DNA of 64,000 bases, taken from Parazoarcus communis (GTDB taxonomy: Bacteria; Pseudomonadota; Gammaproteobacteria; Burkholderiales; Rhodocyclaceae). Made by a program: the position numbers and the translations under genes. The DNA lies in assembly GCF_003111665.1 (NCBI RefSeq), contig NZ_CP022188.1, forward strand, positions 3,162,001-3,226,000, read 5' to 3'. The notes under the pieces were generated by a model, which searched no databases, was not told where the DNA came from, and saw only the letters and a list, made by a program, of their open reading frames with translations. This document shows, one piece after another, positions 19,347-29,583 of the stretch (the first letter of the stretch is position 1; every line of letters starts with the position of its first letter).

Positions 19347-21611
19347 CTACTTGCGCAGCAGCCGCAAACCGTTGCCGACGACCAGCAGGCTGGCGCCCAT
19401 GTCGGCGAAGACGGCCATCCACATCGTGCTCATGCCGACGACGGTGAGTGCCAGAAACACGGCCTTGATGCCCAGCGCCAGCGCGATGTTCTGCACCAGC
19501 AAGGTGTGGGTGGATTGCGACAGGCGGACGAAGGTCGCGATCTTGCTCAGGTTGTCGTCCATCAGGGCGACGTCGGCGGTCTCGATCGCGGTATCGGTGC
19601 CCATCGCGCCCATGGCAAAGCCGATGTCGGCACGCGCCAGTGCCGGCGCGTCGTTGATGCCGTCACCAACCATGCCCACGGTGCCCCTGGCGGCCAGCTC
19701 TTCCACGGCCTTGAGTTTGTCCTCGGGGAGCTGGTTGCCGCGGGCCTCGTCGATGCCGACCTGTTGTGCGATTGTGCTGGCGGTGTGCGGGTTGTCGCCG
19801 GTGAGCATCACGGTTTTCACGCCGAGACGGTGCAGTGCGTCGATGGCGGCGCGGCTGCTGTCCTTCACCGTGTCTGCGACCGCAAGCAGGGCGAGTACCT
19901 GAAGATCGTCGAACAGTACGACCACCGACTTTCCGGCTTGCTCCAGTGCGTCGAGCCGTGCTTCCAGTGCTGGCGAGCAGCGTCCGAGGTCGTGCACCAG
20001 ACGATGATTGCCCAGCACGTAGCGCGCGCCGTCGATCATGCCGCGAACGCCTCGACCGGGAAGGGCCTCGAACGCGTCGACGTCCATGAGTGCGATATGG
20101 TCGTCTTCGGCCGCCTTTGCGAGCGCTTGCGAGACCGGGTGGTCCGAGCGTGCTGCCAGACTCGCAGCCAGGCGGCGGCAGCTTTCGCTGTCGATCGTGC
20201 CAAGGCATTCGAAGTCGGTCTGCACTGGCTTGCCGTGGGTGAGGGTGCCTGTCTTGTCGAGGGCGAGCCACTTCAGTTTGCGTCCTTCCTCCAGGTACAC
20301 ACCGCCCTTGATTAGGATGCCGTGACGCGCTGCTGCAGCGAGTCCGCTGACGATGGTGACCGGGGTCGAGATCACCAGTGCGCAGGGGCAGGCAATGACA
20401 AGCATCACCAGTGCCTTGTAGACCCAGTCGTACCAGTGTCCGCCCATCAGCAGCGGGGGCAGGATCGCGACACCGATGGCAATCGCAAACACGATTGGCG
20501 TATAGACGCGGGCAAAGCGGTCGACAAAGCGCTGCGTCGGTGCTCTGGCGCCTTGGGCTTCCTCGACCGCGTGAATGATGCGGGCGAGGGTGGTGTTGTT
20601 CGCGGCTGCGCTGACCCGGTATTCGAAGGCACCGGATTCGTTGATGGTGCCCGCGAAGATGCTGTCGCCGACGGACTTGTCCACCGGCAGGCTCTCACCG
20701 GTGATCGGCGCCTGATTGACCGTGGAACGTCCGTTGACGATTTCGCCGTCGAGCCCGATGCGCTCGCCCGGCCGGACGCGGACCACGCAGCCCACGGTTG
20801 CGGCAGATGCTGCCACCTGCTGCCAGCTGCCGTCAGCCTGCTGCACGGTTACGGTGTCAGGCGTGAGTTGCATCAGGCCTTTGATGGCGTTGCGCGCCCG
20901 GTCGAGCGAGCGGGCCTCGATCAGCTCGGCAATCGTGAACAGCACCATCACCATCGCCGCTTCCGGCCATTCGCCCAGAAGGAGCGCGCCGGTGACCGCA
21001 ATGCTCATCAGGGCATTGATGTTCAGGTTGCCGTTGCGAATTGCGACCCAGCCCTTTTTGTACGTGCCCAGGCCGCAAACGGCGATGGCGGCAATCGCAA
21101 GCACGGCCGGCACAGGGCCAGGCAGACTCATCCAGTCGGCGATTTCAGACGCGAGTGCCGCAGCGCCTGCGAGTGCCAGCGGCCACCAGGGGGCGCGTGG
21201 CGTGTCGGCAACCGGCGCGGGCTGCTCGCCCGTGGCGGGCAGCTCCGGTTCGAAACCGAGCGAGCGGATGGCCTCCATGACCGGATCGAGTGCGTTCGGC
21301 GCGTGCACCACGGTGAGTACCCGCTGCATCAGGTTGAACTCCATGGTGCTGACGCTTGCCATGGCGCCCAGCTTCTTGCGGATCAGTGCCTCTTCGGTGG
21401 GGCAGTCCATCTGCATGATGCGGATCGAGGTGCGGATGCCTTCAGCTGTGGCAGCAGGCGCAGCCAGCGCGCCGAGCTGGACGAGGGCCGGTGCGCAGCA
21501 ATCGGCACCTTCCGCACAATGGCTGTGGGCATTTCCGTGAGCATGTTCGTGCTCATGTGCGTGTGCGCGCTCAGTGGGTTTTTCCGGTTTGTGGTCGCAG
21601 CAGCTCGACAT
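19347..21611 (-). CDS. cadA: Cd2+/Zn2+/Pb2+-exporting P1B-type ATPase
   Basis: A 754-residue heavy-metal efflux pump. The N terminus is rich in His and Cys (CCDHKP, HAHEHEHAHGNAHSH). A heavy-metal-associated domain with MDCPTEEALI follows. The membrane metal site is CPC in VIACPCALVIS, the phosphorylated Asp is in DKTGTLTHGKP, and the hinge is MVGDGINDAPALA. It exports divalent soft metals across the inner membrane. It is divergent from cadR, and the MerR-type promoter at 21643-21673 reads into it. Confidence 0.95.
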   Translation of the reverse strand: MSSCCDHKPEKPTERAHAHEHEHAHGNAHSHCAEGADCCAPALVQLGALAAPAATAEGIRTSIRIMQMDCPTEEALIRKKLGAMASVSTMEFNLMQRVLTVVHAPNALDPVMEAIRSLGFEPELPATGEQPAPVADTPRAPWWPLALAGAAALASEIADWMSLPGPVPAVLAIAAIAVCGLGTYKKGWVAIRNGNLNINALMSIAVTGALLLGEWPEAAMVMVLFTIAELIEARSLDRARNAIKGLMQLTPDTVTVQQADGSWQQVAASAATVGCVVRVRPGERIGLDGEIVNGRSTVNQAPITGESLPVDKSVGDSIFAGTINESGAFEYRVSAAANNTTLARIIHAVEEAQGARAPTQRFVDRFARVYTPIVFAIAIGVAILPPLLMGGHWYDWVYKALVMLVIACPCALVISTPVTIVSGLAAAARHGILIKGGVYLEEGRKLKWLALDKTGTLTHGKPVQTDFECLGTIDSESCRRLAASLAARSDHPVSQALAKAAEDDHIALMDVDAFEALPGRGVRGMIDGARYVLGNHRLVHDLGRCSPALEARLDALEQAGKSVVVLFDDLQVLALLAVADTVKDSSRAAIDALHRLGVKTVMLTGDNPHTASTIAQQVGIDEARGNQLPEDKLKAVEELAARGTVGMVGDGINDAPALARADIGFAMGAMGTDTAIETADVALMDDNLSKIATFVRLSQSTHTLLVQNIALALGIKAVFLALTVVGMSTMWMAVFADMGASLLVVGNGLRLLRK

Positions 21612-21642
21612 GGCTGAGCCTCATCATTCGTCGTATGCTTGC

Positions 21643-21673
21643 ATTCGACACCTTGAAGCCACTTCAGGGTCAA
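21643..21673 (-). promoter_or_regulatory. CadR-controlled MerR-type promoter of cadA
   Basis: On the minus strand a -35 TTGACC (21668-21673) and a -10 TCGAAT (21643-21648) are separated by 19 bases, the overlong spacer typical of MerR-activated promoters. The spacer holds a near-perfect dyad at 21650-21670, with half-sites ACCTTGAAG and CTTCAGGGT around CCA. CadR would bind here and unwind the promoter when metal is bound. Confidence 0.88.
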
Positions 21674-21691
21674 GCGTTTTGAGGAGGTCGC

Positions 21692-22123
21692 ATGAAGATT
21701 GGCGAACTGGCGAGTGCGGCGAACTGCACAACCGAAACCATCCGCTACTACGAGAAGGAAGGCCTGCTGCCGGAGGCCGAACGCAGCGCAAGCAACTACC
21801 GCAGCTATGGTTCGGCTCACCTCGAGCGCTTGCGCTTCATCCGCAACTGCCGTGCGCTTGACATGACGCACGACGAGATTCGGGCCCTGCTCACGCTGAT
21901 GGACGGTCCGCTGGATGGCTGTGGTGCAGTCAATACCCTGCTCGACGATCACATCGGTCATGTGGAAGCCCGCATTGAGGAGTTGGAGCAACTGAAGCAG
22001 CAACTGAGCACGCTCAGACAACAATGCCAGACCGAGCAGGGGCTGGACGCCTGCGGCATCCTGCGCGGGCTGGCGGCGATGGAGACGACGCCAACCGGCA
22101 AGCGGCACACCCACCTGGGATAG
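21692..22123 (+). CDS. cadR: Cd(II)/Pb(II)-responsive MerR-family regulator CadR
   Basis: A 143-residue MerR-family activator. The winged helix is MKIGELASAANCTTETIRYY, followed by a dimerisation helix (HIGHVEARIEELEQLKQQL). Metal-binding cysteines are in the DGCGAVN loop and near the C terminus (RQQCQTEQGLDACGI), with a His-containing tail (KRHTHLG), matching CadR/PbrR rather than ZntR. It faces cadA, and the dyad operator lies between them. Confidence 0.92.
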   Translation: MKIGELASAANCTTETIRYYEKEGLLPEAERSASNYRSYGSAHLERLRFIRNCRALDMTHDEIRALLTLMDGPLDGCGAVNTLLDDHIGHVEARIEELEQLKQQLSTLRQQCQTEQGLDACGILRGLAAMETTPTGKRHTHLG

Positions 22124-22239
22124 CCTTTTCAGGCCCGCGCTGACCGCGGTTCGCACCTGGCCCGAGCGCGGTGCGGACGCCAGCAAGTGTGGGGTGCGTA
22201 CAATGCGCGGTATCACTCCCGACTTTCGAGGTGCCGGTC

Positions 22240-22746
22240 ATGTCGATTCATTCTTCCCGTGCGTCCTGGTCCTGGCTGAATCTTGCGCTCGTCCTGCTGC
22301 TCGCGCTGTCGATCGGTGGTTGCGCCAGCGTGGTGGATCGTGATCCGGTGCGGATCAACGTGGTGGGGATGGAGCCGCTGCCCGGGGTGGGAATGGAGAT
22401 CCGTTTCGGCCTCAAGCTGCGGGTGCAGAACCCCAACGACGACGCGATTGATTTCGACGGCGTGGCGCTCGAACTCGAGCTCAACGGCAAGCCGTTTGCG
22501 ACCGGCGTGAGCGACGCGCAGGGCAGTGTGCCGCGTTATGGGGAAGCGGTGATCGTGGTGCCGGTGACGGTGTCGGCCATTTCCTTCGTGCGTCAGGCAA
22601 TGGGCATGGCCGAGGGGGAACCGGCTGACAGCGTGCCGTACGTGCTGAGCGGCAAGCTGGGCGGCGGTCTGTTTCGCGGCATGCGGTTTCGCGACGAGGG
22701 CAAGCTGAGCCTGCCAGGAACCGCGACACCACCCAAGTCCAACTAG
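22240..22746 (+). CDS. LEA type 2 (WHy-domain) lipoprotein
   Basis: A 168-residue exported protein. The signal peptide ends in a lipobox (LSIGGC), so it is probably a lipoprotein. The rest is one LEA14/WHy domain (INVVGMEPLPGVGMEIRFGL, shortened; LRVQNPNDDAIDFDGVALEL) of the kind found in water-stress proteins. The ATG at 22240 is preceded by CGAGGTGCC. The function in bacteria is unclear. It converges on the GGDEF-EAL gene. Confidence 0.82.
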   Translation: MSIHSSRASWSWLNLALVLLLALSIGGCASVVDRDPVRINVVGMEPLPGVGMEIRFGLKLRVQNPNDDAIDFDGVALELELNGKPFATGVSDAQGSVPRYGEAVIVVPVTVSAISFVRQAMGMAEGEPADSVPYVLSGKLGGGLFRGMRFRDEGKLSLPGTATPPKSN

Positions 22747-22761
22747 TTGGCAGCAGGCCCC

Positions 22762-24408
22762 TCAGCGCACCACTTCGCCGGCCTTCAATGCTTCCACGAT
22801 CTCGGCGGCGGCTACCGGCTTCTGGAAATAGTAGCCCTGTACCTCGTCACATCCGGCGGCGCGCAGATAGATGAGCTGTTCGCGGGTCTCAACGCCTTCG
22901 GCGATCACGGTCAGGCCCAGGTTGTGGCCGAGCGCGATGGTCGACGCGACAATGGCGGCGTCGTTGCTCTGGTTGCGGATGTCGCTGATGAAGCTGCGAT
23001 CGATCTTGATGACGTTGATCGGCAGCCGCTTGAGGAAGCTCAGGCTGGAGAAGCCGGTGCCGTAGTCATCGAGTGCAATCTTCAGTCCGAGCCCGGACAA
23101 TGCCTCAAGCGCCTGGCGGGGGCGTTCGAAGTCCTCGACAACGCAGCGTTCGGTGATTTCGATCTCGAGCAGGTTCGCAGGAATACCGTAGTCGCTCACG
23201 ACCTCGCGGATGTAATTGACAAAGGTCTGGTCGCGCAACTGCTTGGGTGACACGTTGATCGCCACGGGTACCACCTTGATGCCCTCAGCCAGCCACGCTG
23301 CGATCTGGCGGCAGGTTTCGCGCAACACCCAGTTGCCGAGCTCGACCACGAGGCCCTCCTGCTCGGCGTAGTCGATGAATTCACCGGGAAAAACCAGTCC
23401 CCGCTCCGGGTGTTGCCAGCGGATCAGGGCTTCCAGGCTGGTGATGCGATAGCCGTTGAGCGAGATGCGCGGCTGGTAGTGAAGAATGAACTCTCCCCCC
23501 ATGATTGCGCGCCGGAAGCGGCTGCTGAGGTCGGCCTGGAGGACTGAGCGCGAATTGAGTGTCGGGTCGTAGAAGCGGAAGCACCCGCGCCCGGCACGCT
23601 TGGCTTCATACATCGCCGAGTCGGCATTGCGCATCAGCGCGTCGAGGTCGAGCCCGTCGCGCGGATGCACTGCGATGCCGATGCTCGGTCGCATTTCGAG
23701 TTCATGCTCCTCGATCTGCATGGGGAGGCCGATTTCCTCGATCAGCTTGTTGGCCACCCTGCCTGCATCGTCGAAGGACTCGAGTTCGGTCAGCAGTACC
23801 ACGAACTCGTCGCCGCCGAGCCGGGCAACGATGTCCGCCTCGCGCACCGTGTTGCTCAGGCGCTGTCCCACGCCCTGCAGCAGAAGATCTCCAATGCGGT
23901 GCCCGAGCGTGTCGTTGATGAGTTTGAAGCGGTCGAGGTCGAGAAACATCATCACGAATGGCGCGTGGCTTCTTCGTGTTCTCGACAGGTGGCTGTTGGC
24001 CAGCTCGGAAAACAGCATGCGGTTGGGCAGGCCGGTGAGGTGATCGTAGGATGCGAGTTGATAGGCCGCCCCCTTTTCTTCGCGCAACTGGGTGTTCATC
24101 CGGGTCGCTTGCAGCAGAACCGCGCACTGATCGAAATGACGTCTGCGCCAGCGATCCACCAGAGCCACCAGAATGGCGGTGCCTGCAAGCAGCAGCAGGG
24201 TCAGGGCGCGAGCCAGTCCTGCGCGCACTTCGCCTTGTTCGGCGAGATGCAGTTCCCACACGCCAAGGATCTGCATGCCGCAGAACACGACGAGCCCAAG
24301 GCTTGCCAGCGACCACTCGTTGAACAGGCGACGCCCGGCCGCCGAGGCGGCCGGCTGTGCGGGCGTGGCAAGGATCTGATGCGGCTCGGTCGAAGTGGTC
24401 TTGGTCAC
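22762..24408 (-). CDS. Membrane-anchored GGDEF-EAL protein
   Basis: A 548-residue protein. Two N-terminal helices (LASLGLVVFCGMQILGVW and ALTLLLLAGTAILVALV) anchor a GGDEF domain with intact RLGGDEF and a C-terminal EAL domain (SLEALIRWQHPERG; later ALDDYGTGFSSLSFL and IKIDRSFI). Both active-site motifs look intact, so it could make and break c-di-GMP, or one domain may control the other. The two helices leave almost no periplasmic sensor. Confidence 0.92.
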   Translation of the reverse strand: MTKTTSTEPHQILATPAQPAASAAGRRLFNEWSLASLGLVVFCGMQILGVWELHLAEQGEVRAGLARALTLLLLAGTAILVALVDRWRRRHFDQCAVLLQATRMNTQLREEKGAAYQLASYDHLTGLPNRMLFSELANSHLSRTRRSHAPFVMMFLDLDRFKLINDTLGHRIGDLLLQGVGQRLSNTVREADIVARLGGDEFVVLLTELESFDDAGRVANKLIEEIGLPMQIEEHELEMRPSIGIAVHPRDGLDLDALMRNADSAMYEAKRAGRGCFRFYDPTLNSRSVLQADLSSRFRRAIMGGEFILHYQPRISLNGYRITSLEALIRWQHPERGLVFPGEFIDYAEQEGLVVELGNWVLRETCRQIAAWLAEGIKVVPVAINVSPKQLRDQTFVNYIREVVSDYGIPANLLEIEITERCVVEDFERPRQALEALSGLGLKIALDDYGTGFSSLSFLKRLPINVIKIDRSFISDIRNQSNDAAIVASTIALGHNLGLTVIAEGVETREQLIYLRAAGCDEVQGYYFQKPVAAAEIVEALKAGEVVR

Positions 24409-24716
24409 GGAGTACGACTAAAGAATCAGGTGTTGACGTTGCGTGCGCTGTTGCGCCAAGCCCCTGATCCTCCGCCATCAAGATTGCACTTTCGTTAAAC
24501 GTAATCGCACTGACACACAAACCGGATTTTCCTGTGATGATGGCGTGCTATCGCCGGCTCACCTCCCCAATGCTTGTCGGGTGAGGCTGTGCCCTGCAAC
24601 GCGATGCCAACGGCCTGCCGCATTCTTTGGTACATTCGGGCAAAAGCCGCAAGTCAGGGCGTACTGCGTCGGCGCGATGGACGTCGCGCGAAGGGTTGCA
24701 GCGAGGAGAGCGATAA
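24409..24716. other. Intergenic region between divergent GGDEF-EAL and HDOD genes
   Basis: There is no credible gene here. It must contain promoters for both flanking genes. I could not pick out confident -35/-10 pairs. The last bases (GAGGAGAGCGATAA) are the ribosome site of the HDOD gene. Confidence 0.5.
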
Positions 24717-25577
24717 ATGAACGAGTTCGAACAACAGGCAAGTGCGTTTGCCGATACGATCAATGCCGAGTTGAGTGACGGGCGGCTGGTCTTTCCGGTG
24801 TCGATGGAAGTGACGCTGCGCATCAAGCGGCTTGCCGACGACCCCGATTCCAGTCTCGACGAGATCGTCGCCGTTGTTCAGGCAGAGCCGGTGCTGGCCG
24901 CGAAGACCATCCGCATGGCCAACACGGTGGCGCTCAACCCCTATGGCGCGCTGGTCGATTCGGTGGGGGTGGCGGTAAGGCGCATCGGCCTGTCGTCGCT
25001 GCGCAGTCTGGCGTTTGCGGTCGCATCCGAGCAACTCGCCGGGGATCACCGCTCGCCCAACATGCGAACCCTTGCGCAGGGCTTGTGGATGCGCTCGCTG
25101 GATGTTGCCTCCTGGTGCTTCGCCCTGGCTCGCAGGACGCAGGCAAGCAACCCGGATACCGCATTGATGGCCGGCATGCTGACCCAGATCGGGCAGTTCT
25201 TCCTGATTGCGCGGGCGTCCGACTACCCTGCGATGGAGCGCAATATCGACCGCTTCGCCGAACTCGTGGACCGACTTCACGTCGATGTCGGGCGGGCCGT
25301 GCTCGACGTGTTCGACGTGCCGGAATCCATCCTCGACGGTCTGGACGCAGAAAACGGTTACACCGGCACATGGCCGCCGGCTGACCTGCACCACATCGTG
25401 CAGATTGCGTCGATGGTGTCCGAATTTCCAGATCCGCTCGACGGCCTGCTGGGCCGCCATCCGCAGCGGGGGCCTGCGACCACGGAAGGGTTCGGCATCG
25501 ACCCGGCTGAACTCCAGTCCTTGCTGCATGATTCACAGGATGAGCGGCGGCAGATTCTGGAGGCAGTCAGAGGCTAG
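24717..25577 (+). CDS. HDOD-domain signalling protein
   Basis: A 286-residue protein whose main part is an HDOD domain: LDEIVAVVQAEPVLAAKTIRMAN, shortened, and VAVRRIGLSSLRSLAFAV. These domains resemble HD phosphohydrolases without the catalytic His-Asp pairs and work as protein-interaction modules in bacterial signalling and motility. It lies directly upstream of a chemoreceptor gene, which suggests a link to taxis or c-di-GMP signalling. The exact role is unknown. Confidence 0.88.
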   Translation: MNEFEQQASAFADTINAELSDGRLVFPVSMEVTLRIKRLADDPDSSLDEIVAVVQAEPVLAAKTIRMANTVALNPYGALVDSVGVAVRRIGLSSLRSLAFAVASEQLAGDHRSPNMRTLAQGLWMRSLDVASWCFALARRTQASNPDTALMAGMLTQIGQFFLIARASDYPAMERNIDRFAELVDRLHVDVGRAVLDVFDVPESILDGLDAENGYTGTWPPADLHHIVQIASMVSEFPDPLDGLLGRHPQRGPATTEGFGIDPAELQSLLHDSQDERRQILEAVRG

Positions 25578-25642
25578 GTCGAAAGCACTAAACTTTTCCT
25601 GGCATGAGCCGTTAACCTCGGCCTCAGAACCGAGATACGCTC

Positions 25643-27283
25643 ATGATCAACACGCTCACACTCAGAACCCGGATCGGATTACTCATTCTTGCAGCCTTCA
25701 TCGGCATTACGCTCACCGACGCAATCGCTGCGTTTCAGGTCAAGCGTGAGCTCATGGAGGCGCACAAGCTGCAGATCAGCGCGACGATCCAGTCGGCAGT
25801 TCAGCTTGTTGCCGGGTTTCACGATCAGGTCGCAAAGGGTGAGTTCGCGGAGGATGAGGGCAAACGCCGGGCGCTTCAGGTGCTGAGCACGATGCGCTAC
25901 GGCGGTGAGGACGGCAAGACCGAGTATCTCTACGTATGGTCGACCGGCGGCGCGTCGGTCATGCACCCGTTCCGTCCGGAGTGGCGCGGCAAGAACATGA
26001 CCGAGGAGATCCGCGACGGGCAGGGCCGTTACACCATCAAGGACATTCTGGCGGTTGCCAGGTCGAGTGGTGGCGGCTTCGTTGATACCTCGTTTCCCCG
26101 CCCGGGGCAGACGGAAGCGGTCGACAAGCTGCAGTACGTGATGGTCTTTCAGCCTTGGGACTGGATCATCGGGACCGGCGTCTACGTCGACAATGTGGAG
26201 GCGGCATTCAACAAACGCATGATGCGCGATCTCGGTATCGCGGCCCTGATCATGGTCTTTATCGTTGGTTTCGGGTTCCTGATTGCGCGCTCGATTCTGC
26301 GCCAGATTGGCGGCGAACCCGCAGAGGCTGTGCGCTTGATGTCACGTGCAGCAGGGGGGGATCTGACTGTCGATGTCGGGGCTGCGGCCGAGGGCAGCAT
26401 GCTGGCGGCACTGTCGGGGATGTTGCGCGCGTTTCGCGAAATGATCGGGCAGATCTCGGGCGAAGCGAGCCGGCTTGCGAGCACGGCCGAGGGCATCACG
26501 CACGCCTCTGACCAGGTCGCGATTGCGGCACACAGACAGGCCGACTCGACCTCGTCGATGGCTGCGGCAATCGAGCAGATGACGGTGTCGATCAACCACA
26601 TCTCCGATAACGCCAAGGACAACGAGCGTGATTCGACCGCTGCATCCGAGATGGCAGAAAGTGGGGAGCAGAAGGTGGCGAACGCCACCAGCGAGATGCA
26701 TCACATCAGGGCGTCGGTTTCGGCCGCGGCAGATCAGTTGCGCTCGCTCGAGAGCCAGACCAATCAGATTTCGTCGATTGCGAACGTGATCAAGGAGATT
26801 GCCGCGCAGACCAACCTGCTTGCGCTGAACGCGGCGATCGAGGCGGCACGTGCAGGCGAGCAGGGGCGTGGATTTGCGGTGGTGGCCGACGAAGTGCGCA
26901 AACTTGCCGAGCGTACGTCGAGTGCGACCGAGGAGATCGGCGGCATGATCGGCGCGATTCAGGCCGACACCACCCGGGCGGTGGGCACGATGGAGCAGGT
27001 GCTGCCGCAGGTCGAACACGGGGTGGGGCTTGCGCAGGACGCAGCGCAGTCGCTGCGTGACATCCGGCACGGGGCAGACAACATGCTCAACCGCTTGCGC
27101 GATGTTGCTACGGCAACGCACGAGCAGAGCGCCGCGAGCGATGCGATTGCGCAACAGGTCGAGGCCATCGCCCAGATGGTCGAGCAGACCAGCGTGTCGA
27201 TGCAGAACACCTCCGCGTCGGCCCATACGCTGGAGCGCGTTGCCAAGGATCTGAGCGCCATGGTTTCGCGCTTCAAGCACTGA
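25643..27283 (+). CDS. Methyl-accepting chemotaxis protein with single Cache domain
   Basis: A 546-residue chemoreceptor. The N-terminal helix ([21 protein letters not shown], shortened) and a second helix near residue 190 enclose a periplasmic sCache_2 domain with [15 protein letters not shown] and [24 protein letters not shown]-like linker and a signalling domain follow, with the hairpin tip [20 protein letters not shown] and [18 protein letters not shown]. It lacks a CheR-tethering pentapeptide (the end is MVSRFKH). The ligand is unknown; sCache_2 receptors often bind small carboxylates. Confidence 0.95.
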   Translation: MINTLTLRTRIGLLILAAFIGITLTDAIAAFQVKRELMEAHKLQISATIQSAVQLVAGFHDQVAKGEFAEDEGKRRALQVLSTMRYGGEDGKTEYLYVWSTGGASVMHPFRPEWRGKNMTEEIRDGQGRYTIKDILAVARSSGGGFVDTSFPRPGQTEAVDKLQYVMVFQPWDWIIGTGVYVDNVEAAFNKRMMRDLGIAALIMVFIVGFGFLIARSILRQIGGEPAEAVRLMSRAAGGDLTVDVGAAAEGSMLAALSGMLRAFREMIGQISGEASRLASTAEGITHASDQVAIAAHRQADSTSSMAAAIEQMTVSINHISDNAKDNERDSTAASEMAESGEQKVANATSEMHHIRASVSAAADQLRSLESQTNQISSIANVIKEIAAQTNLLALNAAIEAARAGEQGRGFAVVADEVRKLAERTSSATEEIGGMIGAIQADTTRAVGTMEQVLPQVEHGVGLAQDAAQSLRDIRHGADNMLNRLRDVATATHEQSAASDAIAQQVEAIAQMVEQTSVSMQNTSASAHTLERVAKDLSAMVSRFKH

Positions 27284-27339
27284 GACTGACAATGCAGCGC
27301 GGGATGTGCTCCGCGATGCGACCCGACCCGTTGCGCGCG

Positions 27340-27915
27340 TTAGCCCCGGGCCGAGCTTCCGGAGTGCAGCGCCTCGAAATGAAGTGCGATATCGCAGGTT
27401 CGTCCGCCGGCAAACCAGCGGGCGACTGCGCGGGCACCGCCTGAGAAACGGTAGGAGTACTCCTCTGATACCGGTTTCGGCACATGGACGGCAGGCTCGA
27501 AGGGGCCCAGCCGTTCGCGCAGCGACGCTGCAAAATCGCCTCCCAGTGCCGCGCAGGCGGCTGCACTCCTTGCCTTGGGCAGTGGCGCAAGCGGCAAGGC
27601 GATAATCTCCTCGATGCGGCCATCGGTGCCGGCCATGGACATTACGCTCAACGTGCGAACGCCGACTGTCAGCTGCACGGTGACCTGGTCGCGGGCATCG
27701 CAACCCGGTCCGACATGGGCGGCGGCAGGGTCGAAGCGGAGCGCGTCGGCGGCAGCGTCGCGCAGCGGACGCTTCAACAGGAAGGGGCCAAGGCCCTGCG
27801 CCTGAAAATCCGGCGCCTCCACCTTCATTCTTGCCACCGACATGCCGCTGCCAGCCACCAGCAGGCAGGAAGCTGTCACGCAAACGGCCGGCAGCAGCAC
27901 ATGCCGGCGCTTCAT
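27340..27915 (-). CDS. Hypothetical exported protein
   Basis: A 191-residue protein with an N-terminal signal peptide (KRRHVLLPAVCVTASCLLVAG, shortened) and no domain I recognise. It contains four Cys in the mature part (PGCDARD, AAACAAL and GGRTCDIAL among them). It starts 4 bases after the sodC stop codon, so it is co-transcribed with sodC and may act in the same envelope process. Confidence 0.65.
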   Translation of the reverse strand: MKRRHVLLPAVCVTASCLLVAGSGMSVARMKVEAPDFQAQGLGPFLLKRPLRDAAADALRFDPAAAHVGPGCDARDQVTVQLTVGVRTLSVMSMAGTDGRIEEIIALPLAPLPKARSAAACAALGGDFAASLRERLGPFEPAVHVPKPVSEEYSYRFSGGARAVARWFAGGRTCDIALHFEALHSGSSARG

Positions 27916-27919
27916 CGGG

Positions 27920-28450
27920 CTACTCGGCCTTGACCACGCCGCAGGCAATACGCGCACCGGCGCCCCCGATCGGCTGGGTAACGTGGTCGTCCCTGTTCTC
28001 GTGGATTACAATTGCTGCGCCGTCGGCGTCGAGCAGGGCCGGCCTTTCGCCTGCGCCACGCAGGCTGGCAAGCGAGGTGAACATCTCGGCTTCGACCGAA
28101 CCGTCCGCGTGCACGAAAATGACCGGCAGGTCGCCTGCGTCCGGTCCCTCGGGGTTCATCAGGCCGTGTTTCCTGCCGGTTGGGTTGAGATGCCCCTTCG
28201 AGGCCACAAAGCCCTTGTCAGGGTCTTCGCAGGTGCCGACGCTGTGGATGTGAATGCCCTTTGCGCCTGGCGCAAGACCCTTCGCAGACACCTGGATCAG
28301 TATCCCGGTGGGCGCTTCGGTCAGGGTGATGCTTCCGGTCGCTTTGCCGCTGCGGTCCATCAACTCGGCACTGGCGCGGTCGGCAGCGCCTGCTGCGCTG
28401 ACCGTGCCGGCCAGGAGCAGGGCAAGAATCAGTTGTGATTGCCTATGCAT
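27920..28450 (-). CDS. sodC: Periplasmic Cu,Zn superoxide dismutase
   Basis: A 176-residue protein with a signal peptide (LILALLLAGTVSAAGA). The metal-site motifs are GIHIHSVGTC, KGHLNPTGRKHG, HADG and, near the end, GGAGARIACGVV, with His residues for copper and zinc and the Cys pair for the structural disulfide. It removes superoxide in the periplasm. The ATG at 28450 fits the signal peptide. The longer upstream open frame is not family-like. Confidence 0.95.
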   Translation of the reverse strand: MHRQSQLILALLLAGTVSAAGAADRASAELMDRSGKATGSITLTEAPTGILIQVSAKGLAPGAKGIHIHSVGTCEDPDKGFVASKGHLNPTGRKHGLMNPEGPDAGDLPVIFVHADGSVEAEMFTSLASLRGAGERPALLDADGAAIVIHENRDDHVTQPIGGAGARIACGVVKAE

Positions 28451-28604
28451 GGTTGTTAGTCCCCCGTCTGATTTGGCGCGTGATTTCAGCATAGGTGATG
28501 CTGTGTGCTTCGCCCGTATTTCTCTCCTTGTCGCCGGATGGGCGAGATTTTTCCTCGAGGACTTGCTCACTTGCCCGTCGATCGGCTACAAGAATCGAAA
28601 CGAC

Positions 28605-29519
28605 ATGAGGTTGTCAGCGATGACGGGGTGGATGCGTTACTGGTTGGGCGTGGTAAAGGCGACGGTGCGCATCTGGCTTGATGCACAGGTGTTCATTCAC
28701 GCGGCGGCGCTTGCCTTCTTCACTGTTTTCTCGGTTGCGCCGGTGGTGATTGTCGCGGTCAGCATCGTCGGGCTGGTACTGGGCGAGAGCGCTGCACAGG
28801 GGCAGATAGCTCAGCAACTCGAAGCGGCCATCGGGCCGGAAGCCGCTGCCGCGGTGCAGACCGCGGTGGAAGGCAGTCGGGTGGAGCGCAGCGGCATCCT
28901 GCCCACGCTGGCAGGTCTTGGCGCCATGCTGTTCGGTGCAACGACGGTGTTCGCGCAGATGCAGAATTCGCTGAATGCAATCTGGGGCGTTGCGCCCCGT
29001 CCGTCACGCAGCAGCTTGCTGGTGTTCATCAAGGGGAGGCTGTTGTCGCTGACGGTGGTGCTTGGGATCGGTTTCGTGTTGCTGGTGTCGCTGCTGCTCA
29101 GCGTCATCGTGCGTGCGGTGGTTGTTTTCGCTCAGGACTGGCTGCCGATTCCAGCGCCCTTGTTGCTCGGTGTCGATGGTGTGGTGTCCTTGCTGGTCGT
29201 CACCCTGTTGTTTGCGACGATTTTCCGTGTCTTGCCCGACGTGGTGCTGGCATGGCGGGACGTCTGGCTGGGTGCGGTGGTCACGGCGCTGCTGTTCGGC
29301 TTCGGACGAATGCTGATCGCACTCTATCTGTCGACGACCGCCACCGCCTCTACCTACGGTGCTGCGGGCTCATTGGTCTTGTTGCTGATGTGGGTGAATT
29401 ACTCGTCCCTGATCCTGCTCCTCGGTGCTGCCTTCACGAGGGCAAACCTGCAGGCGCGAGGGCTTCCGGTGCGGCCGCGCATGACCGCCGTATGCGTGGA
29501 GCGCGCTGTCATCGAATAG
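28605..29519 (+). CDS. YihY/BrkB family inner-membrane protein
   Basis: A 304-residue protein with about six membrane helices and family strings HAAALAFFTVFSVAPVVIV, FGATTVFAQMQNSLNAIWGV, LPDVVLAWRDVWLGA and ATASTYGAAGSLVLLLMWVNY (the last is shortened in its original). The family was once thought to be RNase BN, but it is now regarded as a membrane protein of uncertain transport or envelope function. It is divergent from sodC. Confidence 0.9.
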   Translation: MRLSAMTGWMRYWLGVVKATVRIWLDAQVFIHAAALAFFTVFSVAPVVIVAVSIVGLVLGESAAQGQIAQQLEAAIGPEAAAAVQTAVEGSRVERSGILPTLAGLGAMLFGATTVFAQMQNSLNAIWGVAPRPSRSSLLVFIKGRLLSLTVVLGIGFVLLVSLLLSVIVRAVVVFAQDWLPIPAPLLLGVDGVVSLLVVTLLFATIFRVLPDVVLAWRDVWLGAVVTALLFGFGRMLIALYLSTTATASTYGAAGSLVLLLMWVNYSSLILLLGAAFTRANLQARGLPVRPRMTAVCVERAVIE

Positions 29520-29583
29520 CAGGTGCGGGCCGCACGGGTATCGCTGGCAACGGTGGGCAAGCGTGTGTACCATGCGAACAGAA

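Noticed and set aside
26342..27883. 513-residue minus-strand open frame opposite the chemoreceptor gene
   Set aside because: Arg/His-rich composition with no domain; it is the complement of a strong MCP coding sequence.
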